DNA of 64,000 bases from Oscheius sp. JU75 (GCA_037178855.1 JASJZC010000005.1:4898001-4962000), one strand, 5' to 3'. Counted from the first letter of the stretch, positions 45,797 to 57,842 are shown. Numbers and translations: made by a program. Notes: generated by a model from the sequence alone, not told the origin.

Positions 45797-48100
45797 TTAA
45801 TATCTCTCCAGCAGAAGGCCCAGTTTGACTTCTCGCAGGAACTTTTTGAGCGCTTTCTTGTGATCCTTCTTCAGAGGGAAACGACTCTCGAAGGAAGTCA
45901 CGTACTCAAGGACGAGTCGGAGGACTTGAAAAAATCCACAGGGACGAAGCATCGAGTAGGGTCGATTCATTTGCATTTGGACGTACTTGCCCACAGGATC
46001 CAGCGTTCTCTATTTGACTTCAACTGATTCAGCAGAAGAGCAGCCAGACAGAAGGTCGGAGCTCTGGCCAGACATCTCTCACTTTTGACACTGACAGAGC
46101 TTTCGATTTTGTTGATAGTGGTGATGAGATTCTGATATTGGTTGTAGTCGACTTGACCGAAGGAAGCCAAAGTCCACACCTGGAAGTGAACGAGCTGGAA
46201 GTTGACATTTTCCGCCCTGCAGATCAGACGAAGAAGTGATACCCGGACGATGAATGAACATCGGCTTTTGTTACTTCGAGAGGCTTACCTGGATGAAGAA
46301 GAATCTCCGGAATGAGCCAGTCGGAAGAGTGTTCATCGATTTGGTTGTCGGAAGAGACATCGACCGTCGACAACAGATACCGAGAACAGAGATTCTCTTC
46401 GCAAAGACTTCCCTCTTGCTCTCCTTAAGCTTCAGTCTTCGTCCGTCTCGTCTTTGCTTTCTTCTCCACTTCCTCATCTTCTGTCTATTCGTCGACTCTT
46501 TATCCCTTCTCCTTTTTTGCAGCAGGTATCGCAGTTCCTTCAGAATTCTGTACTCCTCTGTACTCCATGTACCCGACAACCTTGCTTCTGACATCCGAAA
46601 CAGTCCGTCTCTCTTCTCCTGGATTGGTACTCGTATCATGAGTCGTCGTGTACTTCCAAACGGCACGAAGATCTCGTCGAGAGACAGATTGTTGCGGTAG
46701 TCAAGGTTGTTCAGCTGCACGATGCAGCGAACCCGGTGATCTAAATGTATATTCAAGCTCAAGTGACCAAAAAGTTTTGTTCAGAACATCAAACTTTGAG
46801 CTAAAATTAAGCACATACCTGATATGACACCACTCCAGGTGTTGTCGCCCGGGAAACGGTACTCCCACTTCTCGTCAGGAACCGGCGATATGATGAATCG
46901 TTGACTATCTTCGGCAGTTCCAAAATACGTCGCATTGATCCAGTCAGTCTTTCGGAGCCATCTAGTCGTGTCCAATTTCGCATCTCGTCCGCCACTATGT
47001 GATTTCTGTTCTCCTCGCCCGGGAAACGGTACTCCCAATGTGCTGTTGATCTCTGCTTTCGAATGTGATATTCCATGTTGAAGACGCCCATCTCAGCCCA
47101 ATTTTGAATCATTTGACCTAACTCTTCGCAAAAGGAATACGTGGTGAACTTGCTCGGGAACTTCTCCAAAAGAACTTTCTCAGTGATCGGCCATTCGAAA
47201 GCGACCCCTTCCGACGAACACAACTCCCTGTCGTCCACGTACCAAGCCATGCTATCCACGTATTCCCGAAGTTGGCTCACAGAAGGAACAAACTCCTCCC
47301 TGTGGCTGATCTTCTGTTCGACACGAGCTCTGTGTTTTGTACTCCTTTCCGGCGGTAATCTGGTCGTCTTCCCTCGCCACTATTTGGGCTCGACTTTTGT
47401 GTTGCCCCTTTTATCTGGATTTAGCTTGCTCCTCATCCTCTTCTGCCTGTCGTTCTTTCCCTTCCTCGCACTGTCTACCGACTTGTTCGATTGTCTCTTC
47501 GTGTTACCCGCCATTTTCCTATGCCTCAGCTTCCGAAAATGAGTTCGACTGTGAGCTCTGATCCGAGCGAGTCCTCTTGCTTCTGCCAGATGGAAACACC
47601 TTCTAATTCTTCTGTTCTGAATGTAGTGCCCCGTTCTGTCTTGGTTCTCGACCGTATTCACAGCTGGCAAAGTGTTTGGATTCGCGAAGATGCTGATATT
47701 TTGCTTCTTTTCCTTCTCAAACGTCTTGGATGAGATCATTTTGTTCTCAATTCGACGTCTTCTTCTTCTGGCTCGCAGTCTCCTTCACCTTTCCTTTGGC
47801 ACTTCCTCATCTTTTTTGACGACTTTTTTCGGGTCCTTCTTCCTTCGTTTGAGACAAACCACGACAGCCACGAAGATGACGACCAGCACTATGACAACAA
47901 GACCGCTACATCCGATTCCCACGTAGGTTGGTAATTCTCTTTTGGTGACAGCTTCCGGACTGGACTGTATGAGAGAGACGTCGGTAGTGGTGATATTTCT
48001 TCCAAGGGTTCCAGAAAGCAAGCAGAATGTGAGAACTGAAGCAGGCGGATTCGTCGAGATGGGGGTAGACTTATTGTAGAAAAAAGGCAAAGGTCCAGCC
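45797..48100 (-). CDS. Receptor-type tyrosine-phosphatase-like protein, probable pseudophosphatase
   Basis: A transmembrane helix (GLVVIVLVVIFVAVVVCL) is followed by a basic tail and a PTP-like domain: VLLEKFPSKFTTYSFCEEL, ENRNHI, TDWINATYFGTAED, FIISPVPDEKWEYRFPGD, NTWSGVIS, RCIVQLNNLDYR, QLVHFQVWTLASFG and SERCLARAPTFCLAALLL. The WINATY block matches the PTP DYINANY, and HFQVW matches HFQxxxW. In the P-loop, HCSAGxGRTGTFCLA corresponds to KSERCLARAPTFCLA: catalytic Cys becomes Ser, while the Arg is retained. Catalysis is therefore unlikely. The N-terminal ectodomain and start are unresolved because a repeat (48,190-48,405) lies immediately upstream. One intron (47 nt, near 46,940-46,990) has weak sites. 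Confidence 0.55.
46845..47037 (-). repeat. Exact 23-bp repeat inside the PTP-like gene
   Basis: The same 23 bases (TCGCCCGGGAAACGG...CTCCCA on the plus strand) occur at 46845-46867 and 47015-47037. Both encode WEYRFPG. The 170-bp spacing becomes 123 (three times 41) if a 47-nt intron between them is removed, so both copies are then read in the same phase. Confidence 0.8.
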
Positions 48101-48189
48101 AACTTTCAGCGAATAAAATCAAAAGCAAGTTTTTAAAACAAACTCTTGTCTTAAAAAAAATAAACAACAAATAATGAATTATCTTTTCT

Positions 48190-48405
48190 TTGCCCTCAAC
48201 CTGCCGACGGCATCTCCGCTGCCCGTTTAGTCTTGGCTTAAAGTTGATAACAGGGGGCTTCGTCATTTCCGTACTAACAGAAGTTGCCCCACAGTTGACT
48301 CGTCCCCTTGTCGCTTGACATGAAAGAACTAGACAGCTTTTTTGGGTATTAGTGCTACAGGCAATTGTGCGGACACCATGACGGACGGACACAACTGCGC
48401 TTAGT
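48190..48405 (-). mobile_element. Helitron-like repeat fragment (module C)
   Basis: Read on the minus strand it matches 36,085-36,260: GTGTCCGTCCGTCATGG, GTGTCCGCACAATTGC, ACCCAAAAAAGCTG and TTTCATGTCAAGCGACAAGG in the same order. It sits directly upstream of the transmembrane exon of the PTP-like gene. The adjoining open frame of the minus strand is repeat-derived. Confidence 0.7.
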
Positions 48406-48822
48406 AAAGAAAGATCTCTGCATCAATTGAGACGATTTTCGAGTCTTTCCCCCGTAATTTCACAGAGGAATGTCATCCCTACTCGATAAAACGGCTAATC
48501 GCCCAGCCCACTCGATCCCCTTCTAGGTAATCCGCATCCGGCAGGTAGCTTCTACATTTCTCTTGAAAAATATATTTAGATGATTCAGAAGGGTCATTAA
48601 TGTTCCACATCTACTGAATGTCTGTCTTTTGAATGGGTTACGGGTCTCTCGTACACGTTGATCACCGTCTTCAGTCGTCCTTTTTCTGACTGTCTACAGT
48701 GAATCGAGTGCTTCAAAACGCCTCTGTTTCCAAGATAATTCATTCATAAATGTATAACATTTACTCTGTACAAAGACATGGCAGCGGATATGTCTGATTT
48801 TCCTGAGGAAGTTCTCTTTGTC
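48406..48822. other. Spacer, nothing recognised
   Basis: Lies downstream of the Mesh-type gene on the minus strand. No exon, repeat or RNA gene was identified. Confidence 0.35.
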
Positions 48823-51800
48823 TCAAACGCTTGTATTGAACCCGACGAGTTGCGATTGCGGTTCGTTGATAGCCGTCGACATGGGAGTGAATCGAGCCGG
48901 CTCCAGATGAGTCGGCGTTGCCCTGGCTACGGCCGGCCGGAAAGGTTCTTCTGACATGGCTGCCGGGGATCCGATTCGGAAGGGAGCTGGCTCTCTGTCA
49001 AAGGCCTGAAACTGAATTAGAAAGGCTTGGTAATACATCTACCGCATTGGTCTTGGCACCCGTTGCACCGTAGGCATTTTCCTGTTCCTGCTGTCTTCGT
49101 CGCTGTTTGCAACACCAACAAAGCATGAAGACCATGATAAGAGCCTGAAGGATGGTTGAAAGGCCTTTGAGGAAGCACTCACAATGATACATCCTGCCAA
49201 TCCGAAAAAGACGGCAATGTACTTGAAATAGTTTTCTTTGACACGGGATCGGCACCATGGCTGCTCTCCCTTGTTCCATTCGAAACGGTACTGATTCGGG
49301 TTGTTCCGGTCTGAATCATCCATATCAGAAGATGGTTCAAGATAGTATGCTCACCAACGACGATTCCGCACTTGTATTCATTGTCTCCTTTGACCCAATG
49401 ACTCTGATAGCACTCGAAACGAGCTACGTTGCCTTGCATGTATCCCGGTGCCAACGCCGGTAGCTTCATCATGTATTCTATTCGATATTGGTATTTGATA
49501 ATAATAAAAGTTCAGCAGGCAACCCCTCAGTTCACATTTTTGCGGCGAACTCGCGAAACCTCCACAAATCGCAATTTTCTGCATTTCCATCGAGATTTGT
49601 ACTTTCTAACCATTCCTTTCGAGCTCAGCGTACAGAAAAACCTTAGGAAACCTAAAGAGTAAATGTGCTTTGAAAGAGTAAATTTAAATCAGAGTTCGCA
49701 AATTTTGAACTGATTGGAAGAGGTAGTGTGCCCACCTGGATACTCTATGTTGATTGCCCCACAACTGTTGTCTGAATATTTAAATTGATTCCCGTATCAA
49801 AAAAATGGTTACAAGGTTTGATGGCATCTTGTCTCTCCGAGAAGAAAGCATTGTAGACATCTTGCTCCTCGTTGGCAATGATCTTCGAGTTTAAAAGAGC
49901 ATAACTGTACAGACAGGGAATGTTGTCTCCACAGTCGTTGAGAATTGACGCCGGATCATCGGGGCAATTGGCCAGTCCGTAGGCAACATTGAGACCTTGC
50001 TGAAGGGGCTGCATGTTCACTGAAATTGATGATCTCGTTGTTGAAATAATAATAAACTACCTTGCTGATTCTCCTGTAAATCTCTGCAGTTGTTTAGAAG
50101 TTGAGTAACATCCAGTCCGGACACAGGATAGAACCGATTTCGGCCTCTGAACAACTGTTTACGATGGTCTTGGCAACTATTACGTTTCGTAGAAGGGAGC
50201 TGCTTTGTAGATGGGTTCAGACCGGGCAAAAGACTCTGGGAAGACAGCGAAAGGTTTGTCCTCATCTTTGGACGTTGTGAACATATTGTCTTGGGGCATT
50301 CCCTGGGCAAGAGTTCCGGCAGTGTTCTGCTGGGTTGTTGCCTCTCCTGTTCCAAGAATGCGATCTGAAATAGCACTTTAACTGAAAGAAAATCTCGACT
50401 CACAGTTGGCAATAATCTGTTGTCTGTAGGCATCCGAGTTAACATCATTGATGGTCAGTCCCTGGTAGAGAGCAGCACTCGTCTGGTCAGGGAACGGTCT
50501 CATCAAACCACTGATCCTTGGCAGATTGTAGTACTGGCGCTGAGCAGCTTCCTGTGTTTTGTCTCCATCCGGTCGCTTAACATATATGTTTTCTTTGAAT
50601 ATATTCTTTGGATACCACTCCATATTGAGGAGGGACAGACAGCTGGATGTCCAACAGTCCCATTGACTCTTGGTACATGGAAAGACGGTCGATATCCAGA
50701 GCGTAAGATTCACGAATCCTGACTCCAATCTGTGCCTCTTCCAGAACGACGTAAATCTCCGGCTGACCACGTTCGACGTTGTTCACGTAGATCAGTACAC
50801 CTAAACGTATATTGTGCCAATTTATGTTTGTGTGAACCTTTGAATCGTTGAAGACGGATTGTGTCGAAGTAACGAAGAATGTTACCAACCAAGATGTCTG
50901 TTCGATAACGGAATCGACGAGTGTCTTTCCTAGCCATCACATGTACTCGGTCGGTACCCGAAGCCTCCCTGAACAGAATTTAGTGTTTTATAGGTGGCTC
51001 TTACATGACGATTCCGGTAATGACGGTGGCATTGATCGGCTGCACAAGATCCGACTGAGAGATGTACCTTCCCAGAAGACCTAAACACCTTACTAGAATC
51101 AGTTCGAAAAGTGAAACGCTACCAAAATCAACTTTTCTGTTCGGATAGCGCTCCATTCGAACTTGTATCTTGACTTCCGGGGTTCGAATCGTCTGTGGAA
51201 CGTAGAGGAAGTTGAAAACTCCTGGCTCGTCGAAGATGAACTTGTCGTTGTCGATGGTCGTGAATGTTCCCAGGCCAGATGCTTGGCCAATAGCCGGAGG
51301 CTGGTACTCTTGACAGGCTGAAGATGGACGTCTCCAGTAGAACAATTGACAGCGGAAATCCGTGAACTTGCAGCAAAGGAAGTAGGGCATATAATCGTGG
51401 TGGAACACGGATAAGCCCGGAACCTGAAAACTGTTGGTTTTTCTGAATAGTTAGAACAAACAGCACCTCAAACTGTCCCATGTATGGAGCCGTTCCGAAT
51501 TCGTATGCTCGAAGCGGATAGCCCGGGTTGTAGAAGTACTCTTTTTGAGTTTTGATGACTGGCTGGTAGGGTGTTTGCATCAAAAATCCGGCCTCGTCGT
51601 AGCAGCAGACCTGGCCATAATGAGTCATAAACCGTCTAAAAGATTTTTCAGATAGGGATAAAGTTAAACATGCTGGGTAGTTCGGTCGTTGAAGTCTCTT
51701 CCGTAGTCGCCATATTTCCCCTTCTCAGCATACGTCGAATAGATGTTCTGAGCACTCATGTAGCAGTTCTTCGAACCAATGACTGATGTACAAGTGATAT

Positions 51801-54639
51801 CACGGAATGCCTGAACGTTTTGTTTAACTTTTTCTTGCAAAAGTCTACCTGTGAACAGCGGGGATGGGGCATGAAACGGCCGAGGTCCAGACGAGCCTGG
51901 GATTCGACACATGGACAGGAACTGTTAGTCTCGGTGTCTCTGATAAAGTTCTGAAGAGCTCCGTCTTCATCGTACCTAAATAATCGTTTGTTTGGATAAG
52001 AGACCCAGGCCGTGGGATTACGGACGATTACAGAGTACAAACAAATGCTTACCAATCATGGCACATCTCTCTCGATTTCTCCTTCACAAAGTTGTCTCGA
52101 ACGATTTGTTCTGTGGGATTAAAAGTGATGCCTGTATATTGTTGCAGGTTGGGAGACCACAGCCAGTGAAGAGAAATTGGAGCAGAGACAAGTCTGGAAA
52201 GAGTCTATGCGTGGGATTATTTAAAATAAGTTACCCAGCGAGTAAGTTGGTCGCATTCATGTCATTTGGTCGAAGCGGAGCTAGTTTCAGATAGCCTGTT
52301 CTGTAGGTGTACAACAGATGCATTCTCTCCCAGTCAGTCAAGTACCTGAATAAATCGTAATTCGTGTTAACAAAGAACAGACCATTGTTGAACCTGGTTC
52401 AAATTGATGACTTCCTCTTGAGGTCTCCATCTGTAGTCGATGCCGTTTCTGTTCGTGTAAGTGGCAAGCCGAGCCAGAGTTCGATGTTCGGGTCGGAACT
52501 TTTTGATCTACAAAACATAACAGTTGCCTGCCAAAGCCAAGAGCCTACCTCGTCGTCTTTGTACTCTCTATATCCGATGACAAACAGTCCCAATTGTACT
52601 CCATACAGCGCGTCATCCGATATTCTCATCTGTACCGAATTCACGCCATTCGTCATCAGATCAGGATTGGTGAAATTTCTTGGATACCACGTGATTGGCA
52701 TCAGCTGAACATTCGTCGAAAGGATTCAACTCGATACTTACATAGTTGGTCATTGGAGCTTTGTACCATTCGTAAAGATTTCCTATGTCGAGTCTCATTG
52801 GATCGAGGGTTGGTGGAACTAAACTAGCGTCAGAAAATAAAAGAAAAACAACTAACCAAAGTAAATGTAGCCCACGAAGGCTTTATCGTCATTTGCCCCT
52901 CGGGATTCGGGCTGGAAATAGACAGTCTTGGTTCCCCAGTCGTAGATTTTCGGTAGAGAGCAGCGAGCAATCGAGGGATTGAGAACGACACACGAGGCGA
53001 CTTCTCTCTCTTCGATCATCAAAATGTAGGTCTGGGTACGGTCGAGGCAGATTGCGTTGATGTCGACAGTCATCTCTCCCAACATCTAAACAATGTTGTG
53101 TATTTCTACAGGTCGTGTTTAACTTACATTGACAATGTTGGGGTAGATCATGATCGGATCTGAAAAATGCATAATATAATTTTTTTGTTTGAACAAGATT
53201 ACTCACATGTGCCTCCAGTCTTGTTGCTGCATCCGGCTGGTCGAACGATGTCGTCCACTCGGAACATGTACCGACCGCGAACCATGTGAGGAACTCCGGA
53301 GCGTTGAGCCAAAACCTGAAATCATATTTTATAACACAAACCATCTAGTTTCACCTTTGGAGTATTCTTGTAGGCTTGGGTCGGGTCGACATCGACGATT
53401 CCGGTGTGGTTTCCTCCATTGAAGATGGCACGACAACGTCCAGTTCTCGAATTGGCTCGGAAATCTTGAGCATCGAAGCCAAGTCGGTCGTAATTGAAAA
53501 TGGTATAGGACAGTCTACCAGGTGAGTCGGTCAGCCAAATAGCCTAAACATTTTTGAGTGTTAACCTTTGAATGACTTGTTACCTGATACGTGGCGGTCT
53601 GTCCCGCGTCGATATCTGCTCTGCCTGAAATGGCAGAGGCCGTATTGAACCAGGTGACCACAAGAGCAGCATCTGCTCGGAACATCGACGCTCCTGCCAC
53701 TCCCTCTGAATTTTAAGAGTTTGGAGACTTAGTTTGAAAAGTAACCTTGCAACCAGCGCATCATCTCGTCCAAAAAGTAGTCAGACTGAGCATCACATCT
53801 CACATAGGTATCGGGTGTCCCGGGACAAGCTTGTGCGGCTGGCTGACCAAAGAATCCTGATCGTTGCATGGACGGACCTTGGTTCAAGTTGGAACCAGAC
53901 TCTTGACCAAAGAGAGACTGTCTCAAGACGAGACGATAGTAGACTCCCGATCTCATTCCTGGATTTCCATTCTGTGGAACCTGCTGTTTACAGAGGTAGG
54001 GAGCAATCATGGCAGGATCTTCCAGTCGGGGCCAGTCTGTGCTGTCAGGACCGACGTTGATTGTGGGACCCTGATCCATGACTGTCGCGAATCCCATGTA
54101 TCCATTGACGGACAGCTATAACTCTTTCATTAGCTAGTCAGACACGATTTATCTACCGTGGTGTAATTGTAGAGACCTCCGTAGAATGGGAAGAACATGT
54201 GAAGATCGATGGTCATTCCAGCAGTAAGCATTCCCGGATTCACCTTCATATCTCCCACCTCCGGTCCGAACGGTACGAGATTCACTGGAAAGATTGATTT
54301 CTAGAACCCTCTTTTGTCTCCGGAAATGTTAAGCTAATGTGTGTGAGTGACCGTCGCCGCGTCGTGCTAGTAGTCGCGCAGCCAGTGTTGACAGTTGCTC
54401 TCAGGCTGGCGCTCCAACGTTGGTAGCACTCGCACAAACATAGAGGTCGAGGGAACGTTCCAACTTTGAGGGTCCTTACCACCATAGAATGGATTGGCAC
54501 CGGTTCCTGTGAAGAGTGTCGACTGGGCAGGAGTCTGCTGACCCGGCACTGCTCCGATGTTGATTCCTTGTCCCAATGGATTGATCTGTTGCTGCTGCCT
54601 CGATGGCAGCACCATCAGAAGGAGAGCCAACCACCTCAT
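48823..54639 (-). CDS. Mesh-type membrane protein with NIDO, AMOP, VWD and sushi domains
   Basis: About 20 exons. A signal peptide (MRWLALLLMVLPS) and Gln-rich stretch precede a NIDO domain (MTIDLHMFFPFYGGLYNY, VNGYMGFATV, DAALVVTWFNTASAIS, YTIFNYDRLGF). A middle region contains VRPAGCSNKTGGT and an IPT/Ig-like segment. The AMOP domain follows (MCHDWYDEDGALQNFI, CPCVESQARLDLGRF, HYGQVCCYDEAGFLM). A VWD-type domain begins SGLGTFTTIDNDKFIF. A sushi/CCP unit (FECYQSHWVKGDNEYKCG, EWNKGEQPWCRSR) is next to the membrane helix (YIAVFFGLAGCIIVALIMVF) and a short tail ending LVGFNTSV. The order matches Drosophila Mesh and nematode K03H1.5-type proteins, which act at epithelial junctions or the apical matrix. 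Individual exon ends are approximate. Confidence 0.85.
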
Positions 54640-55477
54640 GGATGGAACGAGGTAGTGACTGAAGGATCAAAATAGAGGGGACAAGAAAAGGGATTGGTCT
54701 TGAAACAATGCAAAAACAAACAAAGGACAGCTCGTCGTGGAATATGCAAATTGATGAGAGCTTTAATCAAGTTCGAAGATTGGAATCTCTACTACTAAAG
54801 CACAATGGCGTCCGTCCGTCTGTCCATCCGACAAGAGTAGGCGAACGGAAGAGAGCCGAGGGTATACAAAAAGGGTGTACATTCCCCAGAGGTTAGAAAA
54901 ACTGAGCAAAGTGAGCCTGAGGGTGCAAACTGGTGAGACTGTCTCGAGCCTCGTAGAAAGGGACTACTTGTTTTCAGAAGACTGTTCAAGACTGTTCGAT
55001 TCGTAACACAAACCTCGATTGAATATTAAAGGTTTATAAGCCACTATACTTCCGTTCTATGTATAATGAAGACCTACTTGAAAAAGCTGATGTCAGTGAC
55101 AACGCCCAAATGGATTTTATGACAAAGCTAAGAGTTGAAGAGTGTGTTCGCCTTTGCGTACAGCCCGCTGGAGGTGGCCGCAGAGCCAGCCGGTCAGTGG
55201 CTCGCAAGGCAAACAGAACATATACTCATTACTCAAACACGCCCAATGCTACTGAGCGAGGCATCTGGCTCGGCGGCAAAATAAAGGCTAGACAGTGTGG
55301 GGGGAAGGTCCATTCTCACGGTAATTCTGTATTTCATAAAAGTATTTTCATGATGATCTTTGTTCTCCGAGAGATCACCGCTTCTTTGCCATTTGTTTGT
55401 ACCCGTCTCCGAGAAGAACCTCTGAGATTCGCTGAACGAATTTCTTTAACCGGTTACCACCGAACACATTTAGGAAG
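54640..55477. other. Spacer with a short repeat fragment
   Basis: Positions 54,786-54,835 (TCTCTACTACTAAAGCAC, then GGCGTCCGTCCGTCTGTCC) match the start of module C of the Helitron-like family. A 146-codon open frame (55059-55499) has no family match or exon structure and is not called. Confidence 0.5.
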
Positions 55478-55484
55478 TATAAAA
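55478..55484 (+). promoter_or_regulatory. TATA box of the peptide gene at 55524
   Basis: TATAAAA 40 bp upstream of the ATG. Each of the four YGGYG peptide genes has a TATAAAA at a similar distance. Confidence 0.6.
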
Positions 55485-55523
55485 GGAGCATTTAACTAAA
55501 ACTCATTGATACCCGAGTAAGAC

Positions 55524-55926
55524 ATGTTCAGTAGACGCCTGTTAGCACTTTTTCTCCTGTTAGCAATCGTCAGTACAACCGAGGCGCACGGCTGTAAGTT
55601 TGATCGGACAAAGGACCTACAGTTAGTCTGCCCTTTGTCTCGCAAACATACGTTCGGAGAAAATGGTTTCAGATGGCTACACATATCCTACGTCTGTGAC
55701 CTACTATTATCCTGTAACGTACACGTACAACACTTATCAACCCCAGTATGGGTACAATGGTGGCTTTGGTTACGGAGGTTACGGTGGTTACGGATGGAAC
55801 CCTTGGCGATGGTACAGACGTCAGGCGAGTTCCTCCTTTATTTATAAAAAGAGTTCCCATTTTCAGATGTGGAAGCAGATGATGTTCAATCAGATGATGG
55901 CCGGTGGCGGGTTTTACAGAAAATAG
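55524..55926 (+). CDS. Secreted YGGYG peptide, caenacin/NLP-like
   Basis: A signal peptide (RRLLALFLLLAIVSTTEA) is followed by an aromatic Tyr/Thr segment (YPTSVTYYYPVTYTYNTY), a GGFGYGGYGGYGW core, a basic WRWYRRQ and a Met-rich end MWKQMMFNQMMAGGGFYRK. Short Gly-Tyr-rich secreted peptides with YGGYG/YGGWG are the nematode NLP/caenacin group, induced in epidermis by infection or injury. The last intron (42 nt) starts GCGAGT, a GC-AG intron. It is a multiple of three with no stop, so retention would add 14 residues. AATAAA directly follows the stop. Confidence 0.82.
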
Positions 55927-56663
55927 AAATAAATCGTAGTTATACGAGGAACTCTTTCCTGGCGGTCATTTGTCAAAACTTTTTGAGCGGTCTTCGTTTT
56001 GAGATGGCCTTGAAAGTCACCTGGTCGGAGAAAACATCGGACTGTTGATTTGTTCAAACTCGTTCGCTGTAAATAACTTCCAAGACGGCGAATGAAAATA
56101 AACAAATGAAAGTACAGCAAAATGGTTATGATTTGATTCACTAGAACTGCATATACATAGCTCCTATTTACTTTCTTTTTGCTCAAAGGACAGCAGACTT
56201 TAGAGCTCATTGGATTCGGGGCCTAAGTAAATCTACTTGACAGCAATTTTGTAGAAAAATGGAAAAAAAAACGCCTGAAAAAGCGTGGAAGCTGAAAATG
56301 GGGCTCTGCTCATACATTTCGGGCATTTTCAAAGCTTTTCTTAGATATTTGCCCTAAATTTGTTGTCAAGTAGGTTTATGCATGTCTAGAATTCGGTTAC
56401 ACAGACAGAATTTGTAAAAAAAAAAAAAAAAAGTCGCTGGATGTTGGAAATAGACTGTATACACACGAAGAAAATCAATGAAATTTTTGCAATGTTCTGA
56501 AAATGACTCCTGTGCTCGATAGCCGGAGCTCTTGCCTACTGCACCATACTGGACATGCGGATGCACTTTTTCAGACTCGTGCTATAAGACAAACGAAACT
56601 ATTCGCATTGAAAGGTTTATTATATACAGTGGTCAAAGAAGGATCCGGTGCAGATCTTATCGT
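55927..56663. other. Spacer, nothing recognised
   Basis: Contains an A-run near 56,417 and no supported exon. The AATAAA at its left end serves the upstream peptide gene. Confidence 0.35.
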
Positions 56664-56952
56664 TTATTTGCCGTACATCATACCGTAAGGTGAGTACATT
56701 CCCATCATCATGCGCCTATTTGATTACAATTTTACAAGAATCTAGACTACATACCTTCTCCATCCCCAACCGCCTCCATATCCCATTCCGTATCCTCCGT
56801 ATCCGCCATAAGGGTAGCCGCCGTAACCGTAGCCCCCTAAAACACTCCATTGAAGAGGAGAAGAGAATTTTAGACTTACACTGAGCAGTGGCAAACTCGA
56901 CGAGACAGAGAGCAAGAAGAAGAGCGAGAAGTGAGCTGAGAAGAGAGTTCAT
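56664..56952 (-). CDS. Secreted YGGYG peptide, caenacin/NLP-like
   Basis: A signal peptide (MNSLLSSLLALLLALCLVEF, then ATAQ) and a mature part with GYGYGGYPYGGYGGYGMG, WGWRRRMMMGMYSPYG, ending MMYGK. Three short exons. The intron after the signal peptide is in the same place as in the other cluster members, which supports duplication from one ancestor. It is on the opposite strand to its neighbours. A TATAAAA lies 35-41 bp upstream of the ATG. Like the other copies it ends in Tyr-Gly-Lys or Tyr-Arg-Lys. Confidence 0.85.
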
Positions 56953-56986
56953 CTTGGCTGATGGTTGTTTTGTCTACTGCCGGCCT

Positions 56987-56993
56987 TTTATAC
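56987..56993 (-). promoter_or_regulatory. TATA box of the minus-strand peptide gene
   Basis: TATAAAA (TTTTATA on the plus strand) 35-41 bp upstream of the ATG at 56952. Confidence 0.6.
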
Positions 56994-57424
56994 GATTCTC
57001 CTTGACGTATTTTGGCAGAGAAAAGAGTGTAATGGTCGAGGCGGGGAGACGGTCAGAAGTTGGATGAACATGCGTCATCCTCGCAGACAAAGAGAGGGTC
57101 ATTTGAAGGTGACCGACTCTTTGTCCTAAGCCAAAATGACTGGAAACCAATAATTCAAGGTGACAACTTCGAAGTTTGTTAGTGGCATCTCTTGATGCAG
57201 TGGACAACTAAGAAGTTCAGAATGCCACTGGGATACAAAAGACACTTTACCCTGAAAACTAGAGGAATACAGAGGCTGGTGACATAGTTCAATAGCCTGG
57301 GATAAAACAAGTATATGAACAGTTCTAAATATCTTTTCTTAGTTCCCAAAATAACATAAAAACACGGCTGTTGATAGTAGAGAAAGTTCGTAAAAGTTCA
57401 ATTCAACAAGACGCCAAATACCTG

Positions 57425-57490
57425 CAATATTTGAGGAAACCAGCAGCCGATGGCAGCTTCGCAGCCCTTTGGCCTTGACTTAGAATTAAT
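57425..57490 (-). repeat. Helitron-like repeat fragment (end of module C)
   Basis: Reverse complement of AATTCTAAG, AAAGGGCTGCGAAGCTGCC and GGCTGCTGG as found at 36,245-36,290. A 15-bp perfect inverted repeat (ATGCCACTGGGATAC) flanks the area at about 57219 and 57497. Confidence 0.55.
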
Positions 57491-57833
57491 CACTGTATCC
57501 CAGTGGCATTGTCTACATGCAACAAGATAGATTTCTCCATTCACATTTAAAATGTACGGATGGTCTGTTAACCACGACGCGAAATCACGATGCGGTAACT
57601 TTATGCTTCAGAAATTACTTCACTTCTTAGTCACAATAACTTCCTGTATACTGATCAATCAGCAGTGCGTTACATTGAGAACGACCTGACGCATGTCTTC
57701 CTCATGCTTCTGCGCAAGTGTTTGGCGACCAACGAACTCTGGTGGCCATCCTTATGGTCTTGATGTCCACCTCTCACAGTTTCACCCACTCTCTCGCCAT
57801 CTCCTTCTTTTGTTTTACGTCAGTCCCGGGTTC

Positions 57834-57842
57834 ATATAAAAG
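57834..57842 (+). promoter_or_regulatory. TATA box of the peptide gene at 57886
   Basis: CATATAAAA about 45 bp upstream of the ATG. Confidence 0.55.

Noticed and set aside
55059-55499. 146-codon open frame, plus strand
   Set aside because: Runs into the TATA box and 5' end of the peptide gene; no domain or splice sites.
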